NCBI RefSeq assembly: GCF_003710805.1
Contig: NZ_RHHB01000010.1
Coordinates: forward strand, 1 to 64,000
DNA: 64,000 nucleotides
DNA from: Agromyces tardus
GTDB lineage: Bacteria > Actinomycetota > Actinomycetes > Actinomycetales > Microbacteriaceae
Direction: 5' to 3'
Each line of letters begins with the position of its first letter. Position 1 is the stretch's first letter. The translations under genes and the position numbers were made by a program. This document shows positions 56,167-64,000 of this stretch, piece after piece. The notes beneath the pieces were generated by a model, which worked only from the letters and a program-made list of their open reading frames with translations, was not told where the DNA came from and did no database searches.

Positions 56167-56274
56167 CGCAACGAAGCCACCCGCACATCACCCCTCGACC
56201 GCAGCGGCACCTCGACCCGGCGGCGGGGGTGGGCCGGACTGATAGCCGGTGAGCGGGAGGAGAAGAGGGAGAGC

Positions 56275-57693
56275 ATGACGGACGTACTGATCGACCGCCC
56301 CGAGCTGGAAGGCCTCGGCGTCTACGAGTTCGGCTGGTCCGACTCCGACGCCGCAGGAGCCTCCGCGCGTCGCGGCATCTCGCCCGAGGTCGTCGCCGAC
56401 ATCTCGGCCCTGAAGAGCGAGCCCGAGTGGATGCTCCAGCGCCGCCAGCGCGCGCTGCAGCTCTTCGAGCGCAAGCCCATGCCCACGTGGGGTGCCGATC
56501 TCTCGGAGATCGACTTCGACAACATCAAGTACTTCGTCCGTTCCACCGAGAAGCAGGCCCAGAGCTGGGAGGACCTGCCCGACGACATCAAGAACACCTA
56601 CGAGAAGCTCGGCATCCCCGAGGCCGAGCGCCAGCGCCTCGTCGCGGGCGTCGCCGCCCAGTACGAGTCCGAGGTGGTCTACCACCAGATCAACGAGGAG
56701 CTCGAGCGCCAGGGTGTCATCTTCATGGACACCGACACCGCGCTGAAGGAGCACCCCGAGTTCTTCGAGGAGTACTTCGGCACGGTCATCCCCGCGGGCG
56801 ACAACAAGTTCGCGGCGCTCAACACGGCCGTGTGGTCGGGCGGATCGTTCGTCTACGTTCCGCCCGGAGTGCACGTCGACATCCCGCTGCAGGCCTACTT
56901 CCGCATCAACACCGAGAACATGGGCCAGTTCGAGCGCACGCTGATCATCGCCGACGAGGGCAGCTACGTGCACTACATCGAGGGCTGCACCGCCCCGATC
57001 TACAAGAGCGACTCCCTGCACTCGGCCGTGGTCGAGATCATCGTCAAGAAGAACGCCCGCGTTCGCTACACGACGATCCAGAACTGGTCGAACAACGTCT
57101 ACAACCTCGTCACCAAGCGGGCCACCGCCGCCGAAGGCGCCACCATGGAGTGGATCGACGGCAACATCGGCTCCAAGGTCACCATGAAGTACCCCTCGAT
57201 CTTCCTCATGGGCGAGCACGCCAAGGGCGAGACGCTCTCGGTCGCGTTCGCGGGCCCGGGCCAGCACCAGGACGCCGGCGCGAAGATGATCCACATGGCG
57301 CCGTACACGCAGTCGTCGATCGTCTCGAAGTCGATCGCCCGCGGCGGCGGCCGCGCCGGCTACCGCGGCGAGGTGCGCATCGACGCGAACGCGCACCACT
57401 CGGCGAACACCGTGCGCTGCGACGCGCTGCTCGTCGACACCATCTCCCGCTCCGACACCTACCCGGCGATCGACATCCGCGTCGACGACGTGAAGCTCGG
57501 CCACGAGGCCACGGTCTCGAAGGTCAGCGAGGAGCAGCTCTTCTACCTCATGAGCCGCGGCATGCCCGAAGACGAGGCCATGGCCATGATCGTGCGCGGC
57601 TTCATCGAGCCGATCGCCCGCGAGCTGCCCATGGAGTACGCGATGGAACTCAACAAGCTCATCGAGATGGGCATGGAAGGATCGGTCGGCTAG
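56275..57693 (+). CDS. sufB: Fe-S cluster assembly protein SufB
   Basis: Scaffold subunit of the SufBC2D complex, where Fe-S clusters are built. 472 residues from ATG 56275 with GAGGGAGAGC upstream. [50 protein letters not shown] is the core beta-helix with a conserved Cys. Family blocks [35 protein letters not shown] and [17 protein letters not shown] follow. First gene of the suf operon; a leader of 100-170 nt is predicted. Confidence 0.98.
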   Translation: MTDVLIDRPELEGLGVYEFGWSDSDAAGASARRGISPEVVADISALKSEPEWMLQRRQRALQLFERKPMPTWGADLSEIDFDNIKYFVRSTEKQAQSWEDLPDDIKNTYEKLGIPEAERQRLVAGVAAQYESEVVYHQINEELERQGVIFMDTDTALKEHPEFFEEYFGTVIPAGDNKFAALNTAVWSGGSFVYVPPGVHVDIPLQAYFRINTENMGQFERTLIIADEGSYVHYIEGCTAPIYKSDSLHSAVVEIIVKKNARVRYTTIQNWSNNVYNLVTKRATAAEGATMEWIDGNIGSKVTMKYPSIFLMGEHAKGETLSVAFAGPGQHQDAGAKMIHMAPYTQSSIVSKSIARGGGRAGYRGEVRIDANAHHSANTVRCDALLVDTISRSDTYPAIDIRVDDVKLGHEATVSKVSEEQLFYLMSRGMPEDEAMAMIVRGFIEPIARELPMEYAMELNKLIEMGMEGSVG

Positions 57694-57696
57694 GAC

Positions 57697-58878
57697 ATGA
57701 CCGCCGCTACACAGAGCACAGCCATGCCCACCGCCGAGCAGCACGGCTTCCGCCCGCACTCCGACGGCGCCTTCGTGCCCGTGCAGACGCGCTCCGAGCG
57801 CTTCCGCTCGGTGCACGTCGAGGACTTCGCACCGGTGACGGGCCGCGAGCACGAGTGGAAGCTCTCGCCCGTCGCGGCCTTCGCCGACCTCACGGGCGGC
57901 GAGCTCGACGGCTCGCGCCTTCCGCTCGAGTCCACGGATGCCGCGGGCGTCGCGCTCTCGTGGATTCCGCGTGACGACGCCCGCATCGGTCGCACCGGCA
58001 CCCCCGAGGAGCGCGCGTCGGCGAACGCCTGGTCGAGCTTCGGCGAGGCGCTCCTCATCGAGGTCTCCGGTGAAGACGAGAAGGTCGTGACCGTCACTCG
58101 CTCGGGCCTGGGTTCCACGCCCCGCGCCGCGCACACGGTCATCGAGGCGGCGCCGAACAGCCGCGGTCTCATCGTGCTGCGCGGCACCGGCGACGCGCGC
58201 CTCACCGAGAACGTCGAGATCGTCGTCGGCGAGGGCGCGAACCTCACCGTGGTCGCACTGCAGGAGTGGAGCGACGACTCGGTGCACCTCGCGAGCCACT
58301 TCGCGCGCATCGCACGCGACGCGAAGCTCAAGCACATCGTCGTCTCGCTCGGCGGCAGGGTCGTGCGGGTGAACCCCTCGACCCACCTCGCCGAGCAGGG
58401 CGGCGACATCGAGGCGCTCGGACTCTACTTCTCCGACGCCGGACAGCACCTCGAGCAGCAGGTGTACGTGCACCACGACGCACCGCACACCCGCTCGCGC
58501 GTGACCTACAAGGGCGCGCTCCAGGGCCAGGGCGCGCGCAGCGTCTGGATCGGCGACGTGCTCATCGGCAACGCGGCGGTCGGCACCGACAGCTACGAGC
58601 AGAACCGCAACCTCGTGCTCACCGACGGCACCCGCGCCGACTCCGTGCCGAACCTCGAGATCGAGACCGGCGACATCGAGGGCGCCGGGCACGCGAGTGC
58701 GACCGGCCGGTTCGACGACGAGCAGCTCTTCTACCTCATGGCCCGCGGGATCAGCGAGGACGAGGCCCGCCGCCTCGTCGTGCGCGGCTTCCTCGCCGAG
58801 GTCGTCCAGCAGATCGGCGACGCGGCGCTCGAGGAGCGCCTCATCGCCGCACTCGAAGCAGAACTGCAGGGGAGCTGA
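57697..58878 (+). CDS. sufD: Fe-S cluster assembly protein SufD
   Basis: Partner of SufB in the SufBC2D complex, needed for iron acquisition. 393 residues; ATG 57697 is 3 nt after sufB, with ATG 57723 as a possible alternative. SufD-type beta-helix with HIVVSLGGRVVRVNPSTHLAEQGGDIEALGLYF and VTYKGALQGQGARSVWIGDVLIG. The C-terminal block with the conserved His is EGAGHASATGRFDDEQLFYLMARGISEDEARRLVVRGFLAEVV. Confidence 0.96.
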   Translation: MTAATQSTAMPTAEQHGFRPHSDGAFVPVQTRSERFRSVHVEDFAPVTGREHEWKLSPVAAFADLTGGELDGSRLPLESTDAAGVALSWIPRDDARIGRTGTPEERASANAWSSFGEALLIEVSGEDEKVVTVTRSGLGSTPRAAHTVIEAAPNSRGLIVLRGTGDARLTENVEIVVGEGANLTVVALQEWSDDSVHLASHFARIARDAKLKHIVVSLGGRVVRVNPSTHLAEQGGDIEALGLYFSDAGQHLEQQVYVHHDAPHTRSRVTYKGALQGQGARSVWIGDVLIGNAAVGTDSYEQNRNLVLTDGTRADSVPNLEIETGDIEGAGHASATGRFDDEQLFYLMARGISEDEARRLVVRGFLAEVVQQIGDAALEERLIAALEAELQGS

Positions 58879-58879
58879 C

Positions 58880-59206
58880 GTGGCATCCGTTCGTGTGTGC
58901 GGGGTCGAGGACCTCGCCGTCAATGAGGCATCGCGGTTCGTGCTCGAGGGCGTGCCCATCGCCGTCGTGAAGGATGCCGCGGGCGACGTGTTCGCCATCG
59001 GCGACACCTGCACCCACGGCGACATCTCGCTCGCCGAGGGCTTCGTCGAGGACGACACGCTCGAGTGCTGGGCCCACGGGTCCAAGTTCTCGCTGCGCAC
59101 CGGCAAGCCGCTGACCCTCCCGGCCTACGAGCCGGTGCCCGTCTACCAGGTCGAGATCACCGACGGGGGCGTCTTCATCGACCCCGCCGTGAAGCTCGCC
59201 GTCTGA
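58880..59206 (+). CDS. Rieske-type [2Fe-2S] ferredoxin in the suf operon
   Basis: 108-residue non-heme oxygenase-type ferredoxin. Cluster ligands Cys-X-His (CTHGD) and Cys-X2-His (CWAHGS), 17-20 residues apart, with SRFVLEGVPIAVVKDAAGDVFAIGDTC before and the typical proline loop LTLPAYEPVPVYQV after. GTG at 58880 with GGGGAG upstream, starting one base after the sufD stop. Such a gene is common in actinobacterial suf operons. It probably supplies electrons or tests cluster transfer; its partner is unknown. No dioxygenase gene is near. Confidence 0.92.
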   Translation: MASVRVCGVEDLAVNEASRFVLEGVPIAVVKDAAGDVFAIGDTCTHGDISLAEGFVEDDTLECWAHGSKFSLRTGKPLTLPAYEPVPVYQVEITDGGVFIDPAVKLAV

Positions 59207-59271
59207 CCTCCTCCGACCCCCACGACTTCCGGCCCCGCAGGCCGACGACCGAAGAGAGACACCGAACCACC

Positions 59272-60042
<771 letters not shown>

Positions 60043-60050
60043 GCCGCGGG

Positions 60051-60056
60051 TAGAAT
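60051..60056 (+). promoter_or_regulatory. -10 hexamer of sufT, predicted leaderless
   Basis: TAGAAT, 6-nt gap CGCATC, ATG at 60063. Gives sufT its own transcript besides read-through from sufC. Confidence 0.55.
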
Positions 60057-60062
60057 CGCATC

Positions 60063-60392
60063 ATGGTCACCTCACTGGCCCCCGAGCGCTACGACCAGGT
60101 CGAAGAAGCGCTGAAGGACGTCATGGACCCCGAGCTCGGGGTCAACATCGTCGACCTCGGGCTCATCTACGACCTCGGCTGGGACGACGAGCACGACGCG
60201 CTCGTCATCCACATGACGCTCACGAGCGCCGGCTGCCCGCTCACCGACGTGATCGAGGAGCAGACCGCCGAGGCGCTCGACGGCGTCGTCGACGCCTTCC
60301 GCATCAATTGGGTGTGGATGCCGCCGTGGGGCCCCGAGCGCATCACCGACGACGGCCGCGACATGATGCGGGCCCTCGGGTTCGCCATCTAG
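60063..60392 (+). CDS. sufT: SufT-like Fe-S maturation factor (DUF59/MIP18 family)
   Basis: 109-residue protein that helps deliver Fe-S clusters to apo-enzymes. DUF59 fold: ALKDVMDPELGVNIVDLGLIYDLGWDDEHDALVIHMTLTSAGCPLTDVIEEQ, with the conserved Cys in SAGCPL and the VNWVWMPPWGPERIT-type C-terminus. ATG start is predicted to be the mRNA 5' end. Followed by a 40-bp perfect palindrome shared with the convergent peptidase gene. Confidence 0.92.
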   Translation: MVTSLAPERYDQVEEALKDVMDPELGVNIVDLGLIYDLGWDDEHDALVIHMTLTSAGCPLTDVIEEQTAEALDGVVDAFRINWVWMPPWGPERITDDGRDMMRALGFAI

Positions 60393-60410
60393 CCACCACC
60401 GACCGATCGA

Positions 60411-60450
60411 CGAGCAGGTCCCGGATGCCGCGGCATCCGGGACCTGCTCG
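60411..60450. terminator. 40-bp perfect palindrome, bidirectional terminator
   Basis: Two 20-bp arms (CGAGCAGGTCCCGGATGCCG and its exact complement) meet without a loop. As RNA it forms a hairpin of up to 18 bp with a 4-nt tip in either direction, between convergent sufT and the M3 peptidase gene. The centre is the over-represented octamer in head-to-head form. Confidence 0.8.
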
Positions 60451-60501
60451 CGTTCGCCGTGCCGCGCCGTCGGACGCGCCATGCGAGCCGGAGGCCGGGC
60501 C

Positions 60502-62541
60502 TCAGGCGAGGTGCCGGCGGCGCAGGAGCGGCCCGATCGAGGGATCGCGTCCGAGGAGCGCCCGGATCGACTCGGCCGGGTGGCGGGAGCCGCCCGGGGC
60601 CAGGATCTCCGCGCGGAAGCGATCGCCGTTCTCGCGGGTCGCGCCGCCGTGCAGCTCGAACCACTCCATGATGTCGGCGCCGGGCACCTCGCTCCAGACG
60701 TAGGCGTAGTAGCCGGCGTCGTAGCCGCCGGCGAACACGTGGGCGAAGTACGTGCTCGAGTACCGGGGCGGGATGAGCGGGTCGTCGAGTCCCGCCGCCG
60801 CGAGCGCCGCCCGCTCGAACGCCGCGACGTCGTCGACCTCGTCGTCGGGGGACAGCCGGTGCCAGGCCTGGTCGAGCACGGCCGCGGCGAGGTACTCGGT
60901 CGTCGCGAAGCCCTCGCCCCAGCCGCGTGACGCGAGCAGGCCCTCGACGAGGTGCCGCGGCATCCGCTCGCCCGTCGCGTGATGCACCGCGAAGTGCTCG
61001 AGGACCTCGGGGCGCAGCAGCCACAGCTCGTTCACCTGGCTCGGCAGCTCGACGAAGTCGCGGAAGACGTTCGTGCCCGCGAACGAGGGGAAGGCGACGC
61101 GCGCGAGCAGCCCGTGCAGCGCATGGCCGAACTCGTGGAAGAGGGTCTCGGCCTCGTCGATCGTGAGCAGCGTCGGATCGCCGGCCGGCGGCTTCGGCAC
61201 GTTGAGGTTGTTGACGACCACGGGCGATTCGCCCGTGAGCTCCGACTGCTCGACGAGCGAGCTCATCCACGCGCCGCCGCGCTTCGCGTCACGCGCGTAC
61301 AGGTCGAGCAGGTAGAGGCCCACGGGCTCGCCGTCGTGCTCGGCGACCTCGAACACGCGGGCGTCGGGGTGGTGGCCGACGAGGTCGTCGCGCTCCCGGA
61401 ACCGCAGCCCGTAGAGCAGCGTCGCCGCGTGGAACACGCCGTCGCGCAGCACCCGGTCGGCCTCGAGGTACGGGCGCATCGCCGCGAGGTCGACGTCGAA
61501 GCGCTCGGCCCGCACGCGGTCGGCGAGCAGCGCCCAGTCGGATGCCACGGGCTCGCGCAGCCCGTCGCGCGCCGCGATCGTGCGCAGCTCGCGGGCCTCC
61601 GCCCGGGCGTTCGCGGTCGCGGGCTCGGACAGCTGATCGAGGAGCGCCGCGATCGCCTCGGGGGTGCCGGCGGTCTGGTCGGCGGCCACCGCGGTCGCAT
61701 GGTCGGGGAAGCCGAGCAGCCGGGCCCGCTGCGCCCGCAGCCGCACGATCTCGAGCAGGGTGGACCGGGTGTCGTGCGCGCCGCCGCGGCATCCGCGAGA
61801 CCGCGACGCCGTGAACAGGCGGTCGCGCACCCGATCGTCGCGCAGGGCCGCGAGCGCGGGCTGGCCGGTGGGCAGCACGAGCGTCAGGAGCCAGCCGTCG
61901 TCGCCGCGCGCCCTGGCGGCCTCGCGCGCCGCGGCGACGCGCCCCGCGTCGAGGCCGTCGAGCCCGCGCTCGTCGTCGACGTGCACCGCGAGGTCGGCGG
62001 TCTCCGCCAGGAGGTGCTGCTGGAACGCTGTCGTGAGGGTCGACAACCGCTCGTTCAGCTCGGCCAGCACGGCCCGGCCGGCCTCGTCGAGGCCGGCGCC
62101 CGCGAGCACCGCGCGGCGATGGCGGCGCTCGATCAGGTACCGGGCTCCGGCGTCGAGGCCGAGCTCGTCGCGTCGTGCGTGCAGGGCGTCGACCCGGGCG
62201 TGCACGCGCGGATCGAGGAGGATCGCGTCGTGATGCGCGGCGAGGCGCGGCGCGAACTCCGTGTCGATCGCCTCGATGGCCGCGGTGGAGTCCGCCGAAC
62301 TCGCGTTGGCGAGCACCGGGAGCACGCGTCGCAGCACCGCGCCGCTGCGCTCGAGGGCGGCCATCGTGTTCTCGAACGTCGGAGCCGCGGCATCCGTGGC
62401 GATCGCCTCGACCTCGGCCCGCTGCTCGCGCATGCCGAGCTCGATCGCCTCGCGGAAGTGCTCGGGCCGGATCAGCGCGAACAACGGCAACCCGAACGGC
62501 AGCGGACTCGGCTCGAGGAACGGGTTCGCGCGGTCGCCCAT
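60502..62541 (-). CDS. M3 family metallopeptidase (peptidyl-dipeptidase Dcp / oligopeptidase A type)
   Basis: 679-residue cytosolic zinc peptidase that degrades small peptides. Zinc motif LFHEFGHALHGLL (HExxH) with the downstream Glu in FRDFVELPSQVNELWL. C-terminal substrate-binding Tyr-rich block YSSTYFAHVFAGGYDAGYYAYVWSE and GGSRHPAESIRALLGRDP. N-terminal DRANPFLEPSPLPFGLPLFALIRPEHF fits the Dcp subgroup. The start is the ATG at 62541, with TACTGT on the minus strand ending 6 nt upstream, so this is also predicted leaderless. Divergent from the methyltransferase gene. Confidence 0.93.
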   Translation of the reverse strand: MGDRANPFLEPSPLPFGLPLFALIRPEHFREAIELGMREQRAEVEAIATDAAAPTFENTMAALERSGAVLRRVLPVLANASSADSTAAIEAIDTEFAPRLAAHHDAILLDPRVHARVDALHARRDELGLDAGARYLIERRHRRAVLAGAGLDEAGRAVLAELNERLSTLTTAFQQHLLAETADLAVHVDDERGLDGLDAGRVAAAREAARARGDDGWLLTLVLPTGQPALAALRDDRVRDRLFTASRSRGCRGGAHDTRSTLLEIVRLRAQRARLLGFPDHATAVAADQTAGTPEAIAALLDQLSEPATANARAEARELRTIAARDGLREPVASDWALLADRVRAERFDVDLAAMRPYLEADRVLRDGVFHAATLLYGLRFRERDDLVGHHPDARVFEVAEHDGEPVGLYLLDLYARDAKRGGAWMSSLVEQSELTGESPVVVNNLNVPKPPAGDPTLLTIDEAETLFHEFGHALHGLLARVAFPSFAGTNVFRDFVELPSQVNELWLLRPEVLEHFAVHHATGERMPRHLVEGLLASRGWGEGFATTEYLAAAVLDQAWHRLSPDDEVDDVAAFERAALAAAGLDDPLIPPRYSSTYFAHVFAGGYDAGYYAYVWSEVPGADIMEWFELHGGATRENGDRFRAEILAPGGSRHPAESIRALLGRDPSIGPLLRRRHLA

Positions 62542-62547
62542 CCGACC

Positions 62548-62587
62548 ACAGTAGACCGTGTCATGGCGGGGTCCGCGACCGTAGGCT
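62548..62587. promoter_or_regulatory. Divergent leaderless promoters, M3 peptidase (-) and methyltransferase (+)
   Basis: Minus-strand TACTGT (62548-62553) lies 6 nt before the peptidase ATG. Plus-strand TAGGCT (62582-62587) lies 6 nt before the methyltransferase ATG at 62594. Both promoters fit into a 52-bp gap. Confidence 0.5.
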
Positions 62588-62593
62588 CGGGGT

Positions 62594-63418
62594 ATGCACG
62601 AATCGCCCCGAGCCCCATCCCGAGACGCCTACACCCACGGCCACCACGAGAGCGTGCTGCGGGTGCACGAATGGCGCACCGTCGACAACTCGGCGGCCTA
62701 CCTGCTGCCGCACCTCAACGAGGGCATCACGATCCTCGACGTCGGCAGCGGACCCGGCACGATCTCGATCGACCTCGCGCGCCGCATCCGGCCCGGTCGG
62801 GTGATCGGCATCGACTCGGCCGCCGACGTCGTGGAGCGGGCCAACGGTCTGGCCCAGAGCGAGGGCGTCACGAACGCGGAGTTCCGGGTGGGCGACGCGT
62901 ACGCCCTCGACTTCGACGACGACACGTTCGACGTCGTGCACGCCCACCAGGTGCTGCAGCACGTCGGGCGGCCGATCGACGCGCTGCGCGAGTTCCGCCG
63001 GGTGCTGAAGCCCGGCGGCGTCATGGCCGCCCGCGACGTCGACTTCGGCGGCGTCATCTGGAGCCCGCACTCGCCCGGCCTCGACCGGTGGCTGGCGCTC
63101 AACGCCGATGTCTACGCGTGGAACGGCGGCGAGCCCCACGCCGGACGGCTCCTGAAGTCCTGGGCGCGGAGCGCGGGCTTCGAAGAGGTCTCCGCGAGCG
63201 GGAGCGCGTGGGTGTTCTCGACCGATCTGGAGCGGGAATGGTGGGGCGGCGCGTGGGCCGAGCGCGCCGTGAAGTCGACGTTCGCCGCCCACGCGATCGA
63301 GTCGGGGCACGCGACGCACGCCGAGCTCGAGTCCATCAGCGCCGCCTGGCGGGAGTGGGCCGCCGATCCCGACGGGTGGCTGCTCATGCCGCACGGGGAG
63401 ATCATCGCGCGAGCCTAG
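62594..63418 (+). CDS. Class I SAM-dependent methyltransferase, UbiE/COQ5-like
   Basis: 274-residue soluble methyltransferase. SAM motif I ITILDVGSGPGTISIDLARRI, motif II VIGIDSAADVVERA, the acidic FRVGDAYALDFDDDTFDVVHAHQVLQHVGRP (motif IV) and LKPGGVMAARDVDFG. The C-terminal half resembles UbiE-like small-molecule methyltransferases, with no recognisable substrate domain. No pathway genes are adjacent, so the substrate is unknown. ATG is the predicted transcription start. Confidence 0.88.
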   Translation: MHESPRAPSRDAYTHGHHESVLRVHEWRTVDNSAAYLLPHLNEGITILDVGSGPGTISIDLARRIRPGRVIGIDSAADVVERANGLAQSEGVTNAEFRVGDAYALDFDDDTFDVVHAHQVLQHVGRPIDALREFRRVLKPGGVMAARDVDFGGVIWSPHSPGLDRWLALNADVYAWNGGEPHAGRLLKSWARSAGFEEVSASGSAWVFSTDLEREWWGGAWAERAVKSTFAAHAIESGHATHAELESISAAWREWAADPDGWLLMPHGEIIARA

Positions 63419-63455
63419 ACGCGTCGCCGGCCGCGTCGCCCTCGGCGGTGCGACG

Positions 63456-63689
63456 TCACCAGTCCTCGTCGGCCGCGTCGCCCTCCGCCGCGTGGCCGGC
63501 GGGGGAGTCGCGCACGACCGTGCCGTCGTCGAGCTCGGCGATGGGCCGCCCCTCGAGCCAGGTCAGCGTCCAGTGCCGGCCCGCGCCGTCGGCCGCCGAC
63601 GCCTCGGCGTCGGCGATGCGGCCGCGGAGCGTCGACGGGACGGACGCCGGCGGCTGCGCGCCGAACGCCCAGCGCGTGCCGAGCTGCAT
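63456..63689 (-). CDS. Small hypothetical protein, coupled to a GNAT gene
   Basis: 77-residue protein from ATG 63689 (MQLGTRWAFGAQPPASVPSTLRGRIADAEA), which shares one base with the stop of the upstream GNAT gene (TGATG). A longer start at 63716 would overlap that gene. Visible features are an amphipathic first half, a WTLTWLEGRPIAELDDGTVV strand-rich core that reads like a small beta fold, and an acidic Ala/Asp/Glu tail ending DEDW. I do not recognise a family. Good coding context, convergent with the methyltransferase gene, with no clear hairpin in the 37-nt gap. Confidence 0.6.
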   Translation of the reverse strand: MQLGTRWAFGAQPPASVPSTLRGRIADAEASAADGAGRHWTLTWLEGRPIAELDDGTVVRDSPAGHAAEGDAADEDW

Positions 63690-64000
63690 CAGGCGCTCAT
63701 CTCGTAGGTGACCCACGTGGTGCGGGTGGCCAGCTCGTCGTAGAGCCGCTGCGCCTCGGTGTTGTCGGCGGCGGTGACCCAGCTCACGCCGCCGGTGCCG
63801 AGCTCCGCGGCGCGCTCGCGCACGTGCTCGATGAGCGCCCGGGCCACGCCCGACCGCCGGTGCGCCTCGTCGACGAACAGGTCGTCGAGCACGATCCCCA
63901 CGCTCGCCGTGAGGGTCTGCGGGGCGGACCGGTAGTGCGCGAGGCCGATCGGCGTGCCCTCCTCGTCGACCGCGAGCAGGGCCTGCAGCGGGTTGGCCTC
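63689..64000 (-). CDS. GNAT-family N-acetyltransferase, 5'-truncated by window edge
   Basis: The frame is open to the window end, so the N-terminus is missing; the GTG at 63901 is internal. 103 residues are visible: LLAVDEEGTPIGLAHYR, then the acetyl-CoA strand-loop LDDLFVDEAHRRSGVARALIEHV (the R-x-x-G-x-A pyrophosphate motif), and VSWVTAADNTEAQRLYDELATRTTWVTYEMSA. Typical of small-molecule or protein acetyltransferases; the substrate is unknown. Translationally coupled to the following hypothetical gene. Confidence 0.9.
   Translation of the reverse strand, partial: EANPLQALLAVDEEGTPIGLAHYRSAPQTLTASVGIVLDDLFVDEAHRRSGVARALIEHVRERAAELGTGGVSWVTAADNTEAQRLYDELATRTTWVTYEMSA

Noticed and set aside
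56188-59106. 972-codon minus-strand frame opposite sufB and sufD
   Set aside because: Same kind of antisense shadow. The plus-strand products are unmistakable Suf proteins.

Overview
The window is a 64 kb stretch of very GC-rich (about 70% or more by eye) actinobacterial chromosome. A Microbacteriaceae-like organism (Agromyces, Leifsonia or Microbacterium type) is the best guess. The reasons are GTG starts, RbpA, WhiA, OpcA, an ANTAR response regulator, a HGxxPAAW-type small membrane protein inside the trp operon, and the order gapA-pgk-tpiA-secG-rbpA facing pgl-opcA-zwf-pgi-tal-tkt-ctaB-ctaA-suf. The genus is inference. Almost every base is coding. I see no phage, transposon, CRISPR array, toxin-antitoxin or defence locus. 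This is core genome, and the interesting signals are mostly at the DNA and regulatory level.

Layout. 1-10.9 kb (+): a 5'-truncated rsmB, rpe, hisE-hisG-hisF-hisI, trpE, two small membrane proteins, trpC-trpB-trpA and lgt. hisA/priA, trpD and trpF are not here. 11-17.1 kb (+): gltB-gltD glutamate synthase with an unusual duplicated gene junction. 17.2-19.5 kb: pyk, a tRNA-Leu(CAA) on the minus strand, and a PdtaR-like ANTAR regulator. 19.6-30.7 kb (+): ppsA, polA, a DUF885 protein, a Mg2+-type P-type ATPase and rpsA. 30.8-38.5 kb (+): coaE, uvrB, uvrA and uvrC, with a LexA-type SOS box before uvrA. 38.5-45.0 kb (+): rapZ, whiA, sodA, gapA, pgk, tpiA, secG, rbpA. 45.1-53.2 kb (-): the pentose phosphate operon, transcribed tkt to pgl. 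53.5-56.0 kb: ctaB (+), with a left-handed beta-helix protein and ctaA (-). 56.3-60.4 kb (+): sufB, sufD, a Rieske ferredoxin, sufC, sufT, with no sufS or sufU alongside. 60.5-64 kb: an M3 peptidase (-), a methyltransferase (+), a small hypothetical protein (-) and a GNAT acetyltransferase cut by the window end (-).

How the genes work together: lower glycolysis (gapA, pgk, tpiA, pyk), gluconeogenic PEP synthesis (ppsA) and the oxidative and non-oxidative pentose phosphate branches supply PRPP and erythrose-4-phosphate routes feeding the his and trp genes. uvrABC with polA make up the excision repair core. ctaA and ctaB supply heme A for the terminal oxidase, next to the Suf Fe-S system.

Two genome-wide signals stand out. 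First, at least eleven genes have a TAnnnT -10 hexamer ending 6-7 nt before the start codon, which predicts leaderless mRNAs, and in three places the upstream stop codon TAG forms the first half of a -10. Second, the octamer CGGATGCC/GGCATCCG occurs roughly 45-50 times by eye. It is concentrated in Ala/Asp/Ser linkers using otherwise rare codons, and it forms perfect palindromes in a terminator and inside ppsA.
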